Notes: generated by a model not told the origin, from the letters alone. A stretch of DNA of 64,000 bases from Rhizobiales bacterium CCH10-E5 (GCA_001556125.1 LSIG01000136.1:62001-126000), one strand, 5' to 3'. Numbered from the stretch's first letter, positions 8,419 through 18,857 are shown. Made by a program: numbers and translations.

Positions 8419-9348
8419 TCAGGTCGCGAGGCGGCGCGGCGGATCGCAGCCCGGGCGGGTGCAGCTGTCGGCGGCGACCGCACAGGCAAAGGCGAGCGCA
8501 TCCCTCAGAACTTCTCTCGAGGCTTCGGAGAAGCCGCGGCCGAGCCGTCCACGAGCGGCCAGCACGGCCAGGACGCCACCGATGAAGGTGTCGCCCGCGC
8601 CGACCGTATCGGCCACGACCACGGATGGAACGGTGGCCACCAGCGGCTCGCCGGCGCCATAGCCGATCGCGCCCTCGCTGCCCCGGGTGACGAGCACGAG
8701 ACGCGCGCCGAGATTCCGCCAGTGCTTCGCCACCGCCTCCGCCGGCTCGCCGGGATGGAGCCAGGCGATATCGTCCAGGCTCGCCTTGACGATATCGGCC
8801 TGGGCGATGCGCGCCTCGATCAGCGCGCGCGCGCGGTCGCGCTCCGGCAGGACGGTCGCACGGATGTTGATGTCGTAGCTGATCGTGGCACCCCCAGTGC
8901 GGGCGCTCGCCGCCAGATCGCCCGTCGCGTCTCCGGAGGGGCCGATAGTGGCGCCGAAGGAGGCCGCATGCAGATGGGTCACACCCGGCGGCAGCGCGCG
9001 AGGTGTCCCCTGCGCTTCATCATGGGCGGTTCCCTGAAGGTAAAGCGCGAACTCCGGAATCCCGTCCGGCCCCAGGGGGGAGACGATGGCGACGGCGGTC
9101 GGGCGCGCGCTGTCGCGGATCAGCGCCGTGTCGATTCCCTCCGCCGCCAGCGCGGCACGAAAGCGCCGGCCGAGGGCGTCGGTCGAGAGCGCGGCGGCAT
9201 AGGCGGGATGCGCCCCGAAGCGGGCCAGGGCCAGGGCGGCGTTGAAGCCGGAGCCGCCCAGCACCGCCTCGTAGCGGCGCCCCTCGGCGTCGCGCGGGAT
9301 GAAATCGCCGATTGCCTCGCCGACGACGAGGATCGCGCCTGGCCTCAC
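8419..9348 (-). CDS. PfkB family sugar kinase
   Basis: 309-aa ribokinase/PfkB-type kinase. It has the N-terminal GGSGFNAALAL motif (about residues 31-41) that contacts the sugar, and the C-terminal signature DTVGAGDTF with catalytic Asp253. The preferred start is GTG at 9348, which overlaps the TGA of the FAH gene as GTGA. An in-frame ATG at 9411 would add 21 residues inside that gene and does not look conserved. The C-terminal tail is cysteine-containing (CTRPGC). The sugar substrate is not deducible; with the neighbouring FAH enzyme, a 2-keto-3-deoxy sugar acid or a related hexose is possible. Confidence 0.85.
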   Translation of the reverse strand: MRPGAILVVGEAIGDFIPRDAEGRRYEAVLGGSGFNAALALARFGAHPAYAAALSTDALGRRFRAALAAEGIDTALIRDSARPTAVAIVSPLGPDGIPEFALYLQGTAHDEAQGTPRALPPGVTHLHAASFGATIGPSGDATGDLAASARTGGATISYDINIRATVLPERDRARALIEARIAQADIVKASLDDIAWLHPGEPAEAVAKHWRNLGARLVLVTRGSEGAIGYGAGEPLVATVPSVVVADTVGAGDTFIGGVLAVLAARGRLGRGFSEASREVLRDALAFACAVAADSCTRPGCDPPRRLAT

Positions 9349-10523
9349 AGGAGCCCGCGCTTGGCCAGGCTGCGCATCAGATGCGACGTGCCGAAGGTCC
9401 AGGGCTCGCAATGGTCGGTGCGCTTCATGCGGTTGACCAGCGCGCCGAGCTCCGGGGCGGCGATGGTGACCACGTCGCCGTATTTGTGGGTGAAGCCGCC
9501 GCCGGGCGTATCGCGATCCTTGATCGGCGCGAACATGGTGCCGAGATAGAGCGCCGCCCCGTCCGGATACTGGTGATGCGGGCCGATCATCTGGCTCGCG
9601 AGGTCGGCGGGATCGCGGCTGATCTTCGCGATCGAGGAGGAGCCTTCCAGCACGAAGCCGTCCTCGCCCTCGACCTTGAGCGTCACGGTCGTGTTGCGGA
9701 CATGGTCGAGGGTGAAGCCGGCATCGAAGAGGCGGATGAAGGGGCCGACCGCGGCGGCGGCATTGTTGTCCTTGGCCTTGCCGAGGAGCAGGGCCGAACG
9801 GCCCTCGACATCGCGCAGATTGACGTCGTTGCCCAGCGTGGCGCCGACGATGCGGCCGTCGGAAGCGACGACGAGCACGATCTCGGGCTCGGGATTGTTC
9901 CAGGTCGAGGCGGGATGCAGACCGGCGTCGAAACCGGTGCCGACGGAGGACATCGGCGGCGCCTTGGTGAAGATCTCGGCATCGGGGCCGATGCCGACCT
10001 CGAGATACTGGCTCCAGGCCCCCTGCTTGATGAGGACATCCTTGAGATGCATCGCCTCGGGCGAGCCGGGCTTCAGCTTCGAGAGATCATCGCCGATCAG
10101 CTTGCCGATCTCCTCGCGGATGGTGGCCGCGGCGGCCGGGTTGCCGCGCGCCTTCTCCTCGATGACACGCTCCAGCATCGAGACGGCGAAGGTGACGCCG
10201 GCGGCCTTCACCACCTGCAGATCGAGCGGGGAGAGCAGCCAGGGGCGCGCGGCATCGCGACCATCCGGCGGCGTGTTCGCCAGGATCTCGGCGAGCGGCG
10301 CGACGGTCTCGCCCGACGCGGCCCGCAGCGCGGCGGCGGGATCCGGCGCCTCGCAGAGGTCGCGGCTGGTCGGGAAGGTGCGGGTGACGTCGATCACGTT
10401 TCCGTCGCGGAGCGTGACCACCGCGGGCCCCGCGGCATCCGGGCGCCAGATGCGTCCCAGCAGGGCCGCGGCCTGCGCGTCTGCGGGAAGGGTCCGTTCG
10501 GGCGTCAGAGTCAGGCGGGGCAT
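9345..10523 (-). CDS. Fumarylacetoacetate hydrolase family protein, keto-acid dehydratase-like
   Basis: About 392-aa FAH-superfamily enzyme. The C-terminal half holds the FAH core: the metal-site region EPEIVLVVASDGRIVG, GNDVNLRDVEGRSALLLG, and the glycine-rich GGGFTHKYGDVVTI near the end. Length and layout resemble 2-keto-3-deoxy-arabonate dehydratase-type members rather than the roughly 220-aa FAHD group. The start is uncertain between ATGs at 10523 and 10532; neither has a clear ribosome site, and homologue-like sequence begins MPRLTLTPER. It is the first gene of the minus-strand cluster, divergent from ugpB across about 200 bp and overlapping the kinase by a GTGA. Confidence 0.82.
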   Translation of the reverse strand: MPRLTLTPERTLPADAQAAALLGRIWRPDAAGPAVVTLRDGNVIDVTRTFPTSRDLCEAPDPAAALRAASGETVAPLAEILANTPPDGRDAARPWLLSPLDLQVVKAAGVTFAVSMLERVIEEKARGNPAAAATIREEIGKLIGDDLSKLKPGSPEAMHLKDVLIKQGAWSQYLEVGIGPDAEIFTKAPPMSSVGTGFDAGLHPASTWNNPEPEIVLVVASDGRIVGATLGNDVNLRDVEGRSALLLGKAKDNNAAAAVGPFIRLFDAGFTLDHVRNTTVTLKVEGEDGFVLEGSSSIAKISRDPADLASQMIGPHHQYPDGAALYLGTMFAPIKDRDTPGGGFTHKYGDVVTIAAPELGALVNRMKRTDHCEPWTFGTSHLMRSLAKRGLL

Positions 10524-10727
10524 GGGAGGCATCCGTGGAAGGCGGTGGGGTCCGGGAGAACAGCGTCTTCCGGGGGATTGTGCAAGAGCCCGATCCGGGC
10601 GCGGCGAAAGCGCCCGCGCTTGCATCCGTCATCATTTTGTCATTGAACCGTCGCCCGGCCTTCATGTTAGCTTGCGCACCAACAAGAACAGCCGCCTCGG
10701 CCCACCGAGGGCGGAAGGGAGAAAGAG

Positions 10728-12050
10728 ATGACCGTGAAATCACGTATCCTGATGTCCGTCGCGGCCTTCGTCCTCGGCGGCGCCGCGCCTGCGCTGGCGC
10801 AGACCGAGATCCAGTGGTGGCATGCCATGACCGGCGCCAACAACGACGTGGTCGTGCGGCTGGCCGAGGAGTTCAACGCCTCGCAGAAGGACTTCAAGGT
10901 CGTTCCGACCTATAAGGGCTCCTATGCCGACACGCTGAACGCCGGCATCGCCGCCTTCCGCGCCGGCAATGCGCCGCACATCATGCAGGTCTTCGAGGTC
11001 GGCACCGCGACGATGATGTCGGCCAAGGGTGCCATCAAGCCGGTGCAGGACCTGATGAAGGACGCCGGCGAGACCTTCGACCCCAAGGCCTATCTGCCCG
11101 CGATCACCGGCTACTACTCGACCACGAAGGGCGAGATGCTGTCCTTCCCCTTCAACTCGTCCTCCACGGTGATGTGGTACAACAAGGACGCGTTCAAGAA
11201 GGCGGGGCTGAACGCTGATGCGGCGCCCAAGACCTGGCCGGAGGTGTTCGACGCGGCCAAGAAGCTCAAGGCGGCCGGCTATGACAAGTGCGGCTTCTCC
11301 AACGCCTGGGTGACCTGGGTGAATGTCGAGCAGCTCGGCGCCTGGCACAACGAGCCGGTCGGCACCAAGGCCAACGGCTTCGAAGGCTTCGACACCGAGT
11401 TCGTCTTCAACAAGGGCGTCTTCCTCAAGCACCTGACCAATCTGGTCGAGATGCAGAAGGACAAGACCTATGATTACTCGGGCCGCACCAACACGGGCGA
11501 AGGTCGCTTCACCTCGGGCGAGTGCCCGATCTTCCTGACCTCCTCCGCCTTCTTCGGCAACGTCCGCGCCAACGCCAAGTTCGACTGGGGCAACGCCCCG
11601 ATGCCGTATTACCCCGATGTCCAGGGCGCTCCGCAGAACTCGATCATCGGCGGCGCTTCGCTCTGGGTGATGGGCGGCAAGAAGGCCGACGAATACAAGG
11701 GCGTCGCCAAGTTCTTCACCTTCCTGTCCGATGTCGACCGCCAGGTGAAGCTGCACACGGAATCCGGCTATCTGCCGATCACCAAGGCGGCCTATGAGAA
11801 GGTCAAGGCGTCCGGCTTCTACAAGGACAAGCCCTTCCTCGAGACGCCGCTGCTGCAACTGACCAACAAGGAGCCGACGGCGAATTCGCGCGGGGTGCGC
11901 TTCGGCAGCCTCGTCCAGATCCGCGATATCTGGGCCGAGGAGTTCGAGGCCGCCCTGAACGGCCAGAAGACGCCGAAGGCAGCGCTCGACGCGGCCGTCG
12001 AGCGTGGCAACCAGACGCTGCGCCAGTTCGAGCGCACCGCCTCGCGCTGA
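10728..12050 (+). CDS. ugpB: UgpB-type extracellular solute-binding protein
   Basis: 440-aa periplasmic substrate-binding protein of an ABC importer. It has a signal peptide (about residues 1-24, cleaved at ALA|QT) and a mature start IQWWHAMTGANND that is characteristic of UgpB, the sn-glycerol-3-phosphate/glycerophosphodiester binding protein. The family's GSYADTLNAGIAAFRAGNAPHI block follows. Its gene leads a ugpB-A-E-C operon, and GGAAGG lies upstream of the ATG. The 200-bp upstream region is shared with the divergent FAH gene; weak TTGAAC/TGTTAG boxes at about 10643-10670 are the best promoter guess. Family members can bind other sugars, so the ligand is a prediction. Confidence 0.9.
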   Translation: MTVKSRILMSVAAFVLGGAAPALAQTEIQWWHAMTGANNDVVVRLAEEFNASQKDFKVVPTYKGSYADTLNAGIAAFRAGNAPHIMQVFEVGTATMMSAKGAIKPVQDLMKDAGETFDPKAYLPAITGYYSTTKGEMLSFPFNSSSTVMWYNKDAFKKAGLNADAAPKTWPEVFDAAKKLKAAGYDKCGFSNAWVTWVNVEQLGAWHNEPVGTKANGFEGFDTEFVFNKGVFLKHLTNLVEMQKDKTYDYSGRTNTGEGRFTSGECPIFLTSSAFFGNVRANAKFDWGNAPMPYYPDVQGAPQNSIIGGASLWVMGGKKADEYKGVAKFFTFLSDVDRQVKLHTESGYLPITKAAYEKVKASGFYKDKPFLETPLLQLTNKEPTANSRGVRFGSLVQIRDIWAEEFEAALNGQKTPKAALDAAVERGNQTLRQFERTASR

Positions 12051-12069
12051 CCCTCATCCTCACGTGACA

Positions 12070-12096
12070 CCGCCGCCCCGGCTGCCGGGGCGGCGG
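12070..12096 (+). promoter_or_regulatory. Strong intercistronic hairpin between ugpB and ugpA
   Basis: A perfect 12-bp GC-only stem (CCGCCGCCCCGG and its complement) closes a CTG loop and is followed by ATTCTTTC. It lies 19 bp after the ugpB stop and 17 bp before ugpA. Such hairpins usually protect the 3' end of the binding-protein message or partly terminate transcription, giving more binding protein than permease. The weak T-tract argues for partial rather than full termination. Confidence 0.75.
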
Positions 12097-12113
12097 ATTC
12101 TTTCGGACAGGCC

Positions 12114-12995
12114 ATGCAGAAGAACGCCTATTTCAACGGGCTCACGGTGCCGGCCCTGCTGCTGCTGCCGCAGCTCGCCATCACCATCGTGTTCTTCTAC
12201 TGGCCGGCCAGCCAGGCGATCTGGCAGAGCTTTCTGCTGGAGGATGCGTTCGGCGTCTCGACCGAGTTCGTCTGGCTCGAGAACTATCAGGCCCTGTTCC
12301 GCGATCCGGGCTATCTCAAGGCCTTCGTCAACACGGTGATCTTCTCGACGGCCGTGTGCTTCCTCTCGCTGTCGCTGGCGCTGCTCTTCGCGGTGATGGC
12401 GGACCGGGCGGTCCGCGGCGCCGAGATCTTCAAGACCCTGCTGATCTGGCCCTACGCCGTCGCTCCCGCGATTGCCGGCGTGCTCTGGATCTTCATGTTC
12501 GACCCGTCGCTGGGCATGCTGGCGCGCGGCCTCCAGAGCCTCGGCATCGCCTGGAATCCGCGCCTGAACGGCAATGACGCGATGCTGCTCGTCATCCTCG
12601 CGGCGACCTGGAAGCAGATCAGCTACAATTTCCTGTTCTTCCTGGCGGGGCTGCAATCGATCCCCAAGAGCGTGATCGAGGCCGCCGTGATCGACGGTGC
12701 GCGGCCGATGCGGCGCTTCTGGACGATCGTCTTCCCGCTGCTCTCGCCGACGACCTTCTTCCTGCTCGTCGTCAACATCGTCTACGTCTTCTTCGACACC
12801 TTCGGCATCATCGACACGATGACGGCGGGCGGGCCTTCGGGCGCGACCGAGACGCTGGTCTACAAGGTCTATGCGGACGGCAAGGGCGGCTCCAATCTCG
12901 GCGGCTCGGCGGCGCAGTCGGTCGTGCTGCTGGTCATGGTCATCGCGATGACGGCGGTGCAGTTCAAGTTCATCGAGCGCAGGGTCAGCTACTGA
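12114..12995 (+). CDS. ugpA: ABC transporter permease UgpA
   Basis: 293-aa inner-membrane permease of the MalF/UgpA type with about six transmembrane helices. The cytoplasmic EAA loop reads [22 protein letters not shown] (about residues 188-209), the contact with the ATPase. It follows ugpB after the hairpin, and its TGA overlaps the next ATG by one base (TGATG), indicating coupling. A short GGACAG serves as a weak ribosome site. Confidence 0.93.
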   Translation: MQKNAYFNGLTVPALLLLPQLAITIVFFYWPASQAIWQSFLLEDAFGVSTEFVWLENYQALFRDPGYLKAFVNTVIFSTAVCFLSLSLALLFAVMADRAVRGAEIFKTLLIWPYAVAPAIAGVLWIFMFDPSLGMLARGLQSLGIAWNPRLNGNDAMLLVILAATWKQISYNFLFFLAGLQSIPKSVIEAAVIDGARPMRRFWTIVFPLLSPTTFFLLVVNIVYVFFDTFGIIDTMTAGGPSGATETLVYKVYADGKGGSNLGGSAAQSVVLLVMVIAMTAVQFKFIERRVSY

Positions 12996-13843
12996 TGGTC
13001 GAGGACCGCCGCCTGGGCGACGCGATCGCCTATGTCATCCTGACGATCGGCGTGCTGATCGTCGCCTTCCCGGTCTGGCTGACCTTCGTCGCCTCGACCT
13101 GGGACAACGCCACCATCATCAACGGGCAATTGCCGCTCTGGCCAGGGCCGCATTTCCTCGAGAATTACGGCCAGATCCTCTTCGTCGGGACGGCGCGCAC
13201 GACGCGCGAGCCGGTGGCGACGATGATGCTCAACTCCTTCATCATGGCCATGGCGATCGCGATCGGGAAGATCTTCATCTCCGTGCTCTCGGCCTATGCT
13301 ATCGTCTATTACCGCTTCCCCTTCCGGATGGCGGCGTTCTGGATCATCTTCGTGACGCTGATGCTGCCCGTCGAGGTGCGCATCTTCCCGACCTTCAAGG
13401 TCGTCTCGGACCTGCGGATGCTCGACACCTATCAGGGCCTCGCGATCCCGCTGATCGCGTCTGCGACCGGCACGCTGCTGTTCCGCCAGTTCTTCATGAC
13501 GATCCCCGACGAGCTGCTGGAAGCCTCGAAGATCGACGGTGCCGGACCGTTCAAGTTCTTCAAGGACACGGTCGTCCCGCTCTCGATCACCACCATCGCA
13601 GCGCTGTTCGTGATCCAGTTCATCTATGGCTGGAACCAGTATCTCTGGCCGCTTCTGATCACGACGAAGGACTCGATGCAGACCATCGTCATCGGCATCA
13701 AGAAGATGATCGTCACCTCCGACGCGCTCACCGAATGGCAGCTCGCCATGGCCACCGCCATGCTGGCGATGCTGCCGCCGGTGCTCGTCGTCGTCCTGAT
13801 GCAGAGGCTCTTCGTGAAGGGCCTGGTCGAAACCGAGAAATAA
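12995..13843 (+). CDS. ugpE: ABC transporter permease UgpE
   Basis: 282-aa MalG/UgpE-type permease with six predicted membrane helices. The EAA loop [21 protein letters not shown] lies at about residues 175-195. It starts inside the TGATG junction with ugpA and ends 7 bp before the ATPase gene, so all three are translated from one message. It should form the heterodimeric channel with UgpA. Confidence 0.93.
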   Translation: MVEDRRLGDAIAYVILTIGVLIVAFPVWLTFVASTWDNATIINGQLPLWPGPHFLENYGQILFVGTARTTREPVATMMLNSFIMAMAIAIGKIFISVLSAYAIVYYRFPFRMAAFWIIFVTLMLPVEVRIFPTFKVVSDLRMLDTYQGLAIPLIASATGTLLFRQFFMTIPDELLEASKIDGAGPFKFFKDTVVPLSITTIAALFVIQFIYGWNQYLWPLLITTKDSMQTIVIGIKKMIVTSDALTEWQLAMATAMLAMLPPVLVVVLMQRLFVKGLVETEK

Positions 13844-13850
13844 GTCGCCG

Positions 13851-14930
<1,080 letters not shown>

Positions 14931-14939
14931 CGAGGCGTC

Positions 14940-14976
14940 ATTCTCGGGCGAATCGAAGCGCAGACCCGAGAATTTC
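14940..14976 (+). terminator. Candidate terminator after ugpC
   Basis: A 9-bp inverted repeat (ATTCTCGGG and its complement, 14940-14948 and 14965-14973) with a 16-nt loop lies 10 bp after the ugpC stop and is followed by TTCC. The T-tract is short, so termination may be inefficient. Confidence 0.45.
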
Positions 14977-15003
14977 CTGCATTCTGAGGTGTTGGTTTAC
15001 GAG

Positions 15004-15026
15004 ATGCCCGGGTCAAGCCCGGGCAT
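15004..15026. repeat. Short intergenic palindrome, copy 1
   Basis: ATGCCCGGG and its exact complement flank a TCAAG loop. It lies between the convergent ugpC and redoxin genes. A second copy with the loop in reverse complement (CTTGA) lies at 21142-21164 between dnaK and dnaJ. Elements of this form are common intergenic repeats in Hyphomicrobiales genomes and can also act as bidirectional terminators. Confidence 0.7.
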
Positions 15027-15044
15027 GACGCTTAGGGTCAGCCC

Positions 15045-15686
15045 TCAGCTCACCGGCGCGTATTTCACTGCGCAGCCATAGGCCTTGGTGCTCGCCTCCG
15101 AGACCGGCTTGCCGGCCTTGAGCTCGGCCACCGCCTGGCGGACATAGCTCTTGGCGCCTTCGAGGCTGGCCGCGCTGGCGGAGGGCTTGTCGTCGATCGC
15201 GCCCATATAGGCGAGCGTGCCCTTGGCATCGATGATGTACATATGCGGCGTCGTGGTCGCGCCATAGGCGCGGGCGACCTTGCTGTTGGGGTCGAGCAGG
15301 ACGGCCGCCGGGGCGGCATCGCGGCTCTTCGTCAGCTCATTGGCCCTGGCGCCATCGACATGGCCCTGCTCGCCGACCGGCGAGGAAATAACCGAGAGCC
15401 AGACGACGCCTTCCTTCGCCATGTCCTTCTGCAGCGTCTGCATCGTGGCGCTGTTGTAGTGCTTCCGGACATAGGGGCAGTCATGATTGGTCCATTCGAG
15501 GATCACCGTCTTGCCCGCGAATTCGGAAAGCTTGCGGGTCTGGCCATTGGAATCCACGGCCTCGAAGGCCGGGGCGGGTGCGCCGATCTTCGCGGCGGAT
15601 TGGGCCAGCGCGGGCGCTGCCGCGAGAGCGAGGCCAGCGAAGGCGAGGCCGGCGAGAAAGGTCTGGCGGGTCAGGTGGGCTTTCAC
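15045..15686 (-). CDS. Periplasmic redoxin (AhpC/TSA-type thioredoxin fold)
   Basis: 213-aa exported thioredoxin-fold protein. It has a signal peptide ending ALA|QS near residue 29, then IGAPAPAFEAVDSNG, the usual redoxin opening. A single cysteine, Cys70 in WTNHDCPYVRKHY, occupies the position where TlpA-type proteins have CxxC, so this is a one-Cys form. A second Cys lies near the C-terminus (205) in KAYGCAVKY and could act as a resolving cysteine. The TTTPHMYIIDAKG block contains the cis-Pro region. It lies 31 bp downstream of the DsbD-type gene on the same strand and is a likely redox client of it. Confidence 0.85.
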   Translation of the reverse strand: MKAHLTRQTFLAGLAFAGLALAAAPALAQSAAKIGAPAPAFEAVDSNGQTRKLSEFAGKTVILEWTNHDCPYVRKHYNSATMQTLQKDMAKEGVVWLSVISSPVGEQGHVDGARANELTKSRDAAPAAVLLDPNSKVARAYGATTTPHMYIIDAKGTLAYMGAIDDKPSASAASLEGAKSYVRQAVAELKAGKPVSEASTKAYGCAVKYAPVS

Positions 15687-15717
15687 GTCTGTCTCCTGTC
15701 TGCGGTGGGGATGAGGC

Positions 15718-17889
15718 TCAGCGGGCGGCCGTCTCGACCGGCTTGCCGGCGGCGCGGCGGGCGGCAGTGACGACGGTATCGGGCGTCAGCAACTGGGGCA
15801 GCACCTCGGGCGCGGCGCCCTTGCGGCCGGGATAGAACAGATAGAGCGGCACGCCGGCCCGGCCCTGCTCGGCCAGGGCCATCGCGATCTGGCTGTTGCG
15901 GTTGGTCCAGTCGGCCTTGAGATAGGTGACCTTGAGTTCGGCGAAGGCGTCCTTGACCTCCTGCCGCGAGAGCGCGACGCGCTCATTGGCGAGGCAGGTG
16001 ATGCACCAGGCCGCGGTGAAGTTGACGAAGACCGGCCGCCCTTCCGCCTGCAGCGCCGCGACGCGCTCGGGCGACCAGGCCTGGACATCGCCGGCCCGTG
16101 CCTGCGTCGCCTCCGGCACCGCGCTCTGGACCACGAACCAGCCGGCCCCGACGGCGACCAAAACGGCCGCCAGCGACGAGGCCAGCCGGCCGCGCCCGCT
16201 GCCGCGCGTGACGCCGACCAGCCAGACCACGAAGCCCGCCGCGAGCACGGCGACCAGCGCCGCCAGCACGCCGCCGGGCCCCGCCTGAACCGAGGCGACC
16301 CAGATCAGCCAGATCGCGGTCGCGAACATCGGGAAGGCGAAGGCCTGCTTCAGGATCAGCATCCAGCGGCCGGGTTTCGGCAGCAACCGCAGCAGGCCGG
16401 GCGCGAAGGAGAGTGCCACCACCGGGAGGGCAAAACCCAACGCCAGCGACAGGAAGACGGACAGGCCGAGCAGGGGCGGCTGAGTCACCGCATAGCCGAT
16501 CGCCGCGCCCATGAAGGGTGCCGTGCAGGGCGTCGCGACGACCACCGCCAGAGCGCCGGTCATGAAGGCGCCGAGCCGCCCGCCCCGGCTGGCGAGGCCA
16601 TGGCCGAGGCCGGCCGCCGAAGTCCCGACTTCGAAGGCGCCCAGCAGGTTGAGGCCGATCAGCGTCATCACCACAGCGAGCGCGATCACCAGCGGCGGCG
16701 ACTGCAGCTGGAAGCCCCAGCCGACGCTGGTGCCGAGCGCACCGAGCGCGATCACCAGCGTCGCCAGCGCCATAAAGGTCACCAGCACGCCCGCGAGGAA
16801 GAGCAGCCCTTGCTCGCGGACCTGCGAGCGGCTGGCCTGGGCAAGCTGGGCGAAGCCCAGCGCCTTGATGAAGAGCACGGGCAGCACGCAGGGCATCAGG
16901 TTGAGGATCAGCCCGCCGGCGAAGGCGAACAGCAGGGCCGCCCAGAGCGTGAGGTCCGCGCCCTCGGCAGGGAGAGGAATGGTGACCGCCGCAGGTGCGG
17001 CTGCAGGCGCCGCCGCGGCGCCGACGAGGGCTCGATCGACATCTGCGACGATGCTCAGCGCCCGAGGAGCCCCGCCTTCGCGATAGGTCAGCACACCGGC
17101 GCTCTCGCCCTCCGCGATCTTGAAGGCGCTGGAACGGGCGAGGCGCACCGTGGTCGCCTCGCCCGCGCGGCGGATCTCCTGGGCAGCGGCGTGGTCGATC
17201 AGCGTGTCGGACAGCGGGAAGAAGCGCAGCTCCGTGGCCACGGCCGGCAGGCCCGGCAGCGTCAGGACGAGAGCCTCGCCCTCGGCGGCGAGGCGGCCTC
17301 GGAACGCCGCCGGTGCCGGAAGCTGCGCGCGCGCCTCCGCAATACGGGACTCCGCCGCGGCGTCGATGACGGCCGCCGGCGCGACCGGCAGGTCGAGCGT
17401 CAGCGTGCCTTCCTCGGGAATGCAGATCTTCTCGCAGACGAGCCAGGTGGCCGCCGCCTGCAGCGTCAGGCGTTCACCGATCTTGGCATCGGCGGGAACG
17501 GCGATCTCCACCGGCAGCAGGACCGTGCCCTCGAAGCCGAAATTGACCAGCGGCTCGACCGGGATCGCCTTCGGGGCGGGCCACTGGATCTCGCCGGCGC
17601 TCGCGCCCTGCGACAGGGTCCAGGTGATGCGGGTCGCCTCGCCGGAATCGCCGGGATTGGCCCAGTAGGTGTGCCAGCCGGGCGCGATCTTCTGGACGAG
17701 CGCGACCTGGAAGCGCTCCCCCGGCGCCACGGCATCACGGCTGGAGAGGAGCGTCGCCGTTACGCGCGGGCTGGTGACGGCAGTCGACTCCGCGGCCTGC
17801 ACCAGAGCGGGCGCGACCAGAGCGAGGGCGAGCGCCGCCTGGCGCCAAAACCGTCGGGTGAGGGGGTAGGCCATGATCCGCGTCATCAT
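15718..17889 (-). CDS. dsbD: DsbD/ScsB-type protein-disulfide reductase
   Basis: About 723-aa inner-membrane electron conduit. Domains in order: signal peptide; a large N-terminal periplasmic region with a Cys152-Cys156 pair in WLVCEKICIPEEG; an eight-helix membrane domain with the redox cysteines Cys334 (NLMPCVLP) and Cys455 (VATPCTAP); and a C-terminal thioredoxin domain with Cys629 and Cys632 in AAWCITC. All three redox relays are intact. The enlarged N-terminal domain is like ScsB-type proteins associated with copper stress. The start is uncertain: ATGs at 17889, 17886 and 17874 share a nearby GAGAGG. The next gene is a periplasmic redoxin. Confidence 0.88.
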   Translation of the reverse strand: MMTRIMAYPLTRRFWRQAALALALVAPALVQAAESTAVTSPRVTATLLSSRDAVAPGERFQVALVQKIAPGWHTYWANPGDSGEATRITWTLSQGASAGEIQWPAPKAIPVEPLVNFGFEGTVLLPVEIAVPADAKIGERLTLQAAATWLVCEKICIPEEGTLTLDLPVAPAAVIDAAAESRIAEARAQLPAPAAFRGRLAAEGEALVLTLPGLPAVATELRFFPLSDTLIDHAAAQEIRRAGEATTVRLARSSAFKIAEGESAGVLTYREGGAPRALSIVADVDRALVGAAAAPAAAPAAVTIPLPAEGADLTLWAALLFAFAGGLILNLMPCVLPVLFIKALGFAQLAQASRSQVREQGLLFLAGVLVTFMALATLVIALGALGTSVGWGFQLQSPPLVIALAVVMTLIGLNLLGAFEVGTSAAGLGHGLASRGGRLGAFMTGALAVVVATPCTAPFMGAAIGYAVTQPPLLGLSVFLSLALGFALPVVALSFAPGLLRLLPKPGRWMLILKQAFAFPMFATAIWLIWVASVQAGPGGVLAALVAVLAAGFVVWLVGVTRGSGRGRLASSLAAVLVAVGAGWFVVQSAVPEATQARAGDVQAWSPERVAALQAEGRPVFVNFTAAWCITCLANERVALSRQEVKDAFAELKVTYLKADWTNRNSQIAMALAEQGRAGVPLYLFYPGRKGAAPEVLPQLLTPDTVVTAARRAAGKPVETAAR

Positions 17890-17966
17890 CCTCTCGACTG
17901 GGCGCGATCTGTGACGGATCGCAGCCCGCAAGGCCAATGACAAGGCAGTGAGGGTGCCGTGCGGCG

Positions 17967-18857
17967 CTATTGCGGCGTCAGCGGCAGCGGTCCCGATCCG
18001 CCCGCGGGCGGCGCGGGGCGCGGTCGAGCGGGACGCGGCGCCGGTTTGGCGGGTTCATTGGCGAGGCCGAGGCGGGCGCGGATCGAGGCAGCGCGGGCCT
18101 CCGTCAGGCGCGCGCCACAGAAGCCGTACTGACCCTCGCGCTGATACGAGCGGCAGACCAGCTCGCGCTCGGCTGAGAAACCGGCCTGCTCGCGCGCGAT
18201 CGCGCGCTGCTCGACCGCATCGGCCCTCGCGGTCAGCACGCGATAGCCCTCGCGCACGGCGCGCTCGGCCGCGCCGCGAGCCGCCTCGATCTCCTTGGCG
18301 CGGGCGGCGAGCGTGCGCGCATCCGGCCCCCAGAGGCCGCGCGGATCGATGCGGCAGGCGGCGGCCTCGACGACGCATGGCTGGGTCGGCTCGACGACGA
18401 GGACAGCGCCGTCCAGCACGTCGAAGACGATCGGACAGACCGACGCCTCGAGCCGGTAGCGCGGCACGCCAGCGGGCCGGCCGAGGGCGGTCACCGGCAC
18501 CGGGGTCTCGCCGAAGGACACCGCGCAGGGCTCGACCAGATTGCCGGACTGGAAGCCATCCGCCGTCAGCTTGAGACCGTAGCCCGCGCCCGACTTCTCG
18601 AAGACCGCTTCACCCGCCCCGCCATTGTGGCGCAGCACGCGGCCGAGGATGGCGTCTTCGCCAGCCACCTTGATCGGCGGCATGGAAGGCGGACGCGGCG
18701 CGGCCGGCGCGCTGGAGGGGGGCGCGGCCTGCTGCGTGCCGGGTGCATTGAAGGGCTGCGCTCCCGGCAGTTGCATCGGCTGCGCCAGAGCGGCCTGCAT
18801 CGCGCCGGCAATGACCAGCGGTGCGAGGCAGAGGGCGGCATATGGCAGTCGGATCAC
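17967..18857 (-). CDS. Secreted protein of unknown function
   Basis: 296-aa protein with a signal peptide (cleavage near ALA|QP, residue 26), a proline/alanine-rich linker to about residue 62, and a globular region with four cysteines in two blocks (EPCAVSFGE and ASVCPIVFD, then PCVVEAAACRID). A helical segment rich in Ala, Glu and Arg follows (about 185-235), then a Cys pair in LVCRSYQREGQYGFCGARL and a Pro/Ala-rich tail. The last block loosely recalls lysozyme-inhibitor-like DUF1311 sequences, but I do not assign a family. The start is GTG at 18857 with only a weak ribosome site. It is 77 bp upstream of dsbD on the same strand. Confidence 0.72.
   Translation of the reverse strand: MIRLPYAALCLAPLVIAGAMQAALAQPMQLPGAQPFNAPGTQQAAPPSSAPAAPRPPSMPPIKVAGEDAILGRVLRHNGGAGEAVFEKSGAGYGLKLTADGFQSGNLVEPCAVSFGETPVPVTALGRPAGVPRYRLEASVCPIVFDVLDGAVLVVEPTQPCVVEAAACRIDPRGLWGPDARTLAARAKEIEAARGAAERAVREGYRVLTARADAVEQRAIAREQAGFSAERELVCRSYQREGQYGFCGARLTEARAASIRARLGLANEPAKPAPRPARPRPAPPAGGSGPLPLTPQ

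Noticed and set aside
7432..9549. Long open frame on the plus strand across the racemase homologue and the kinase
   Set aside because: It is antisense to two genes with intact catalytic motifs; its translation is low-complexity Arg/Gly/Ala-rich, as expected for a GC-rich shadow frame.
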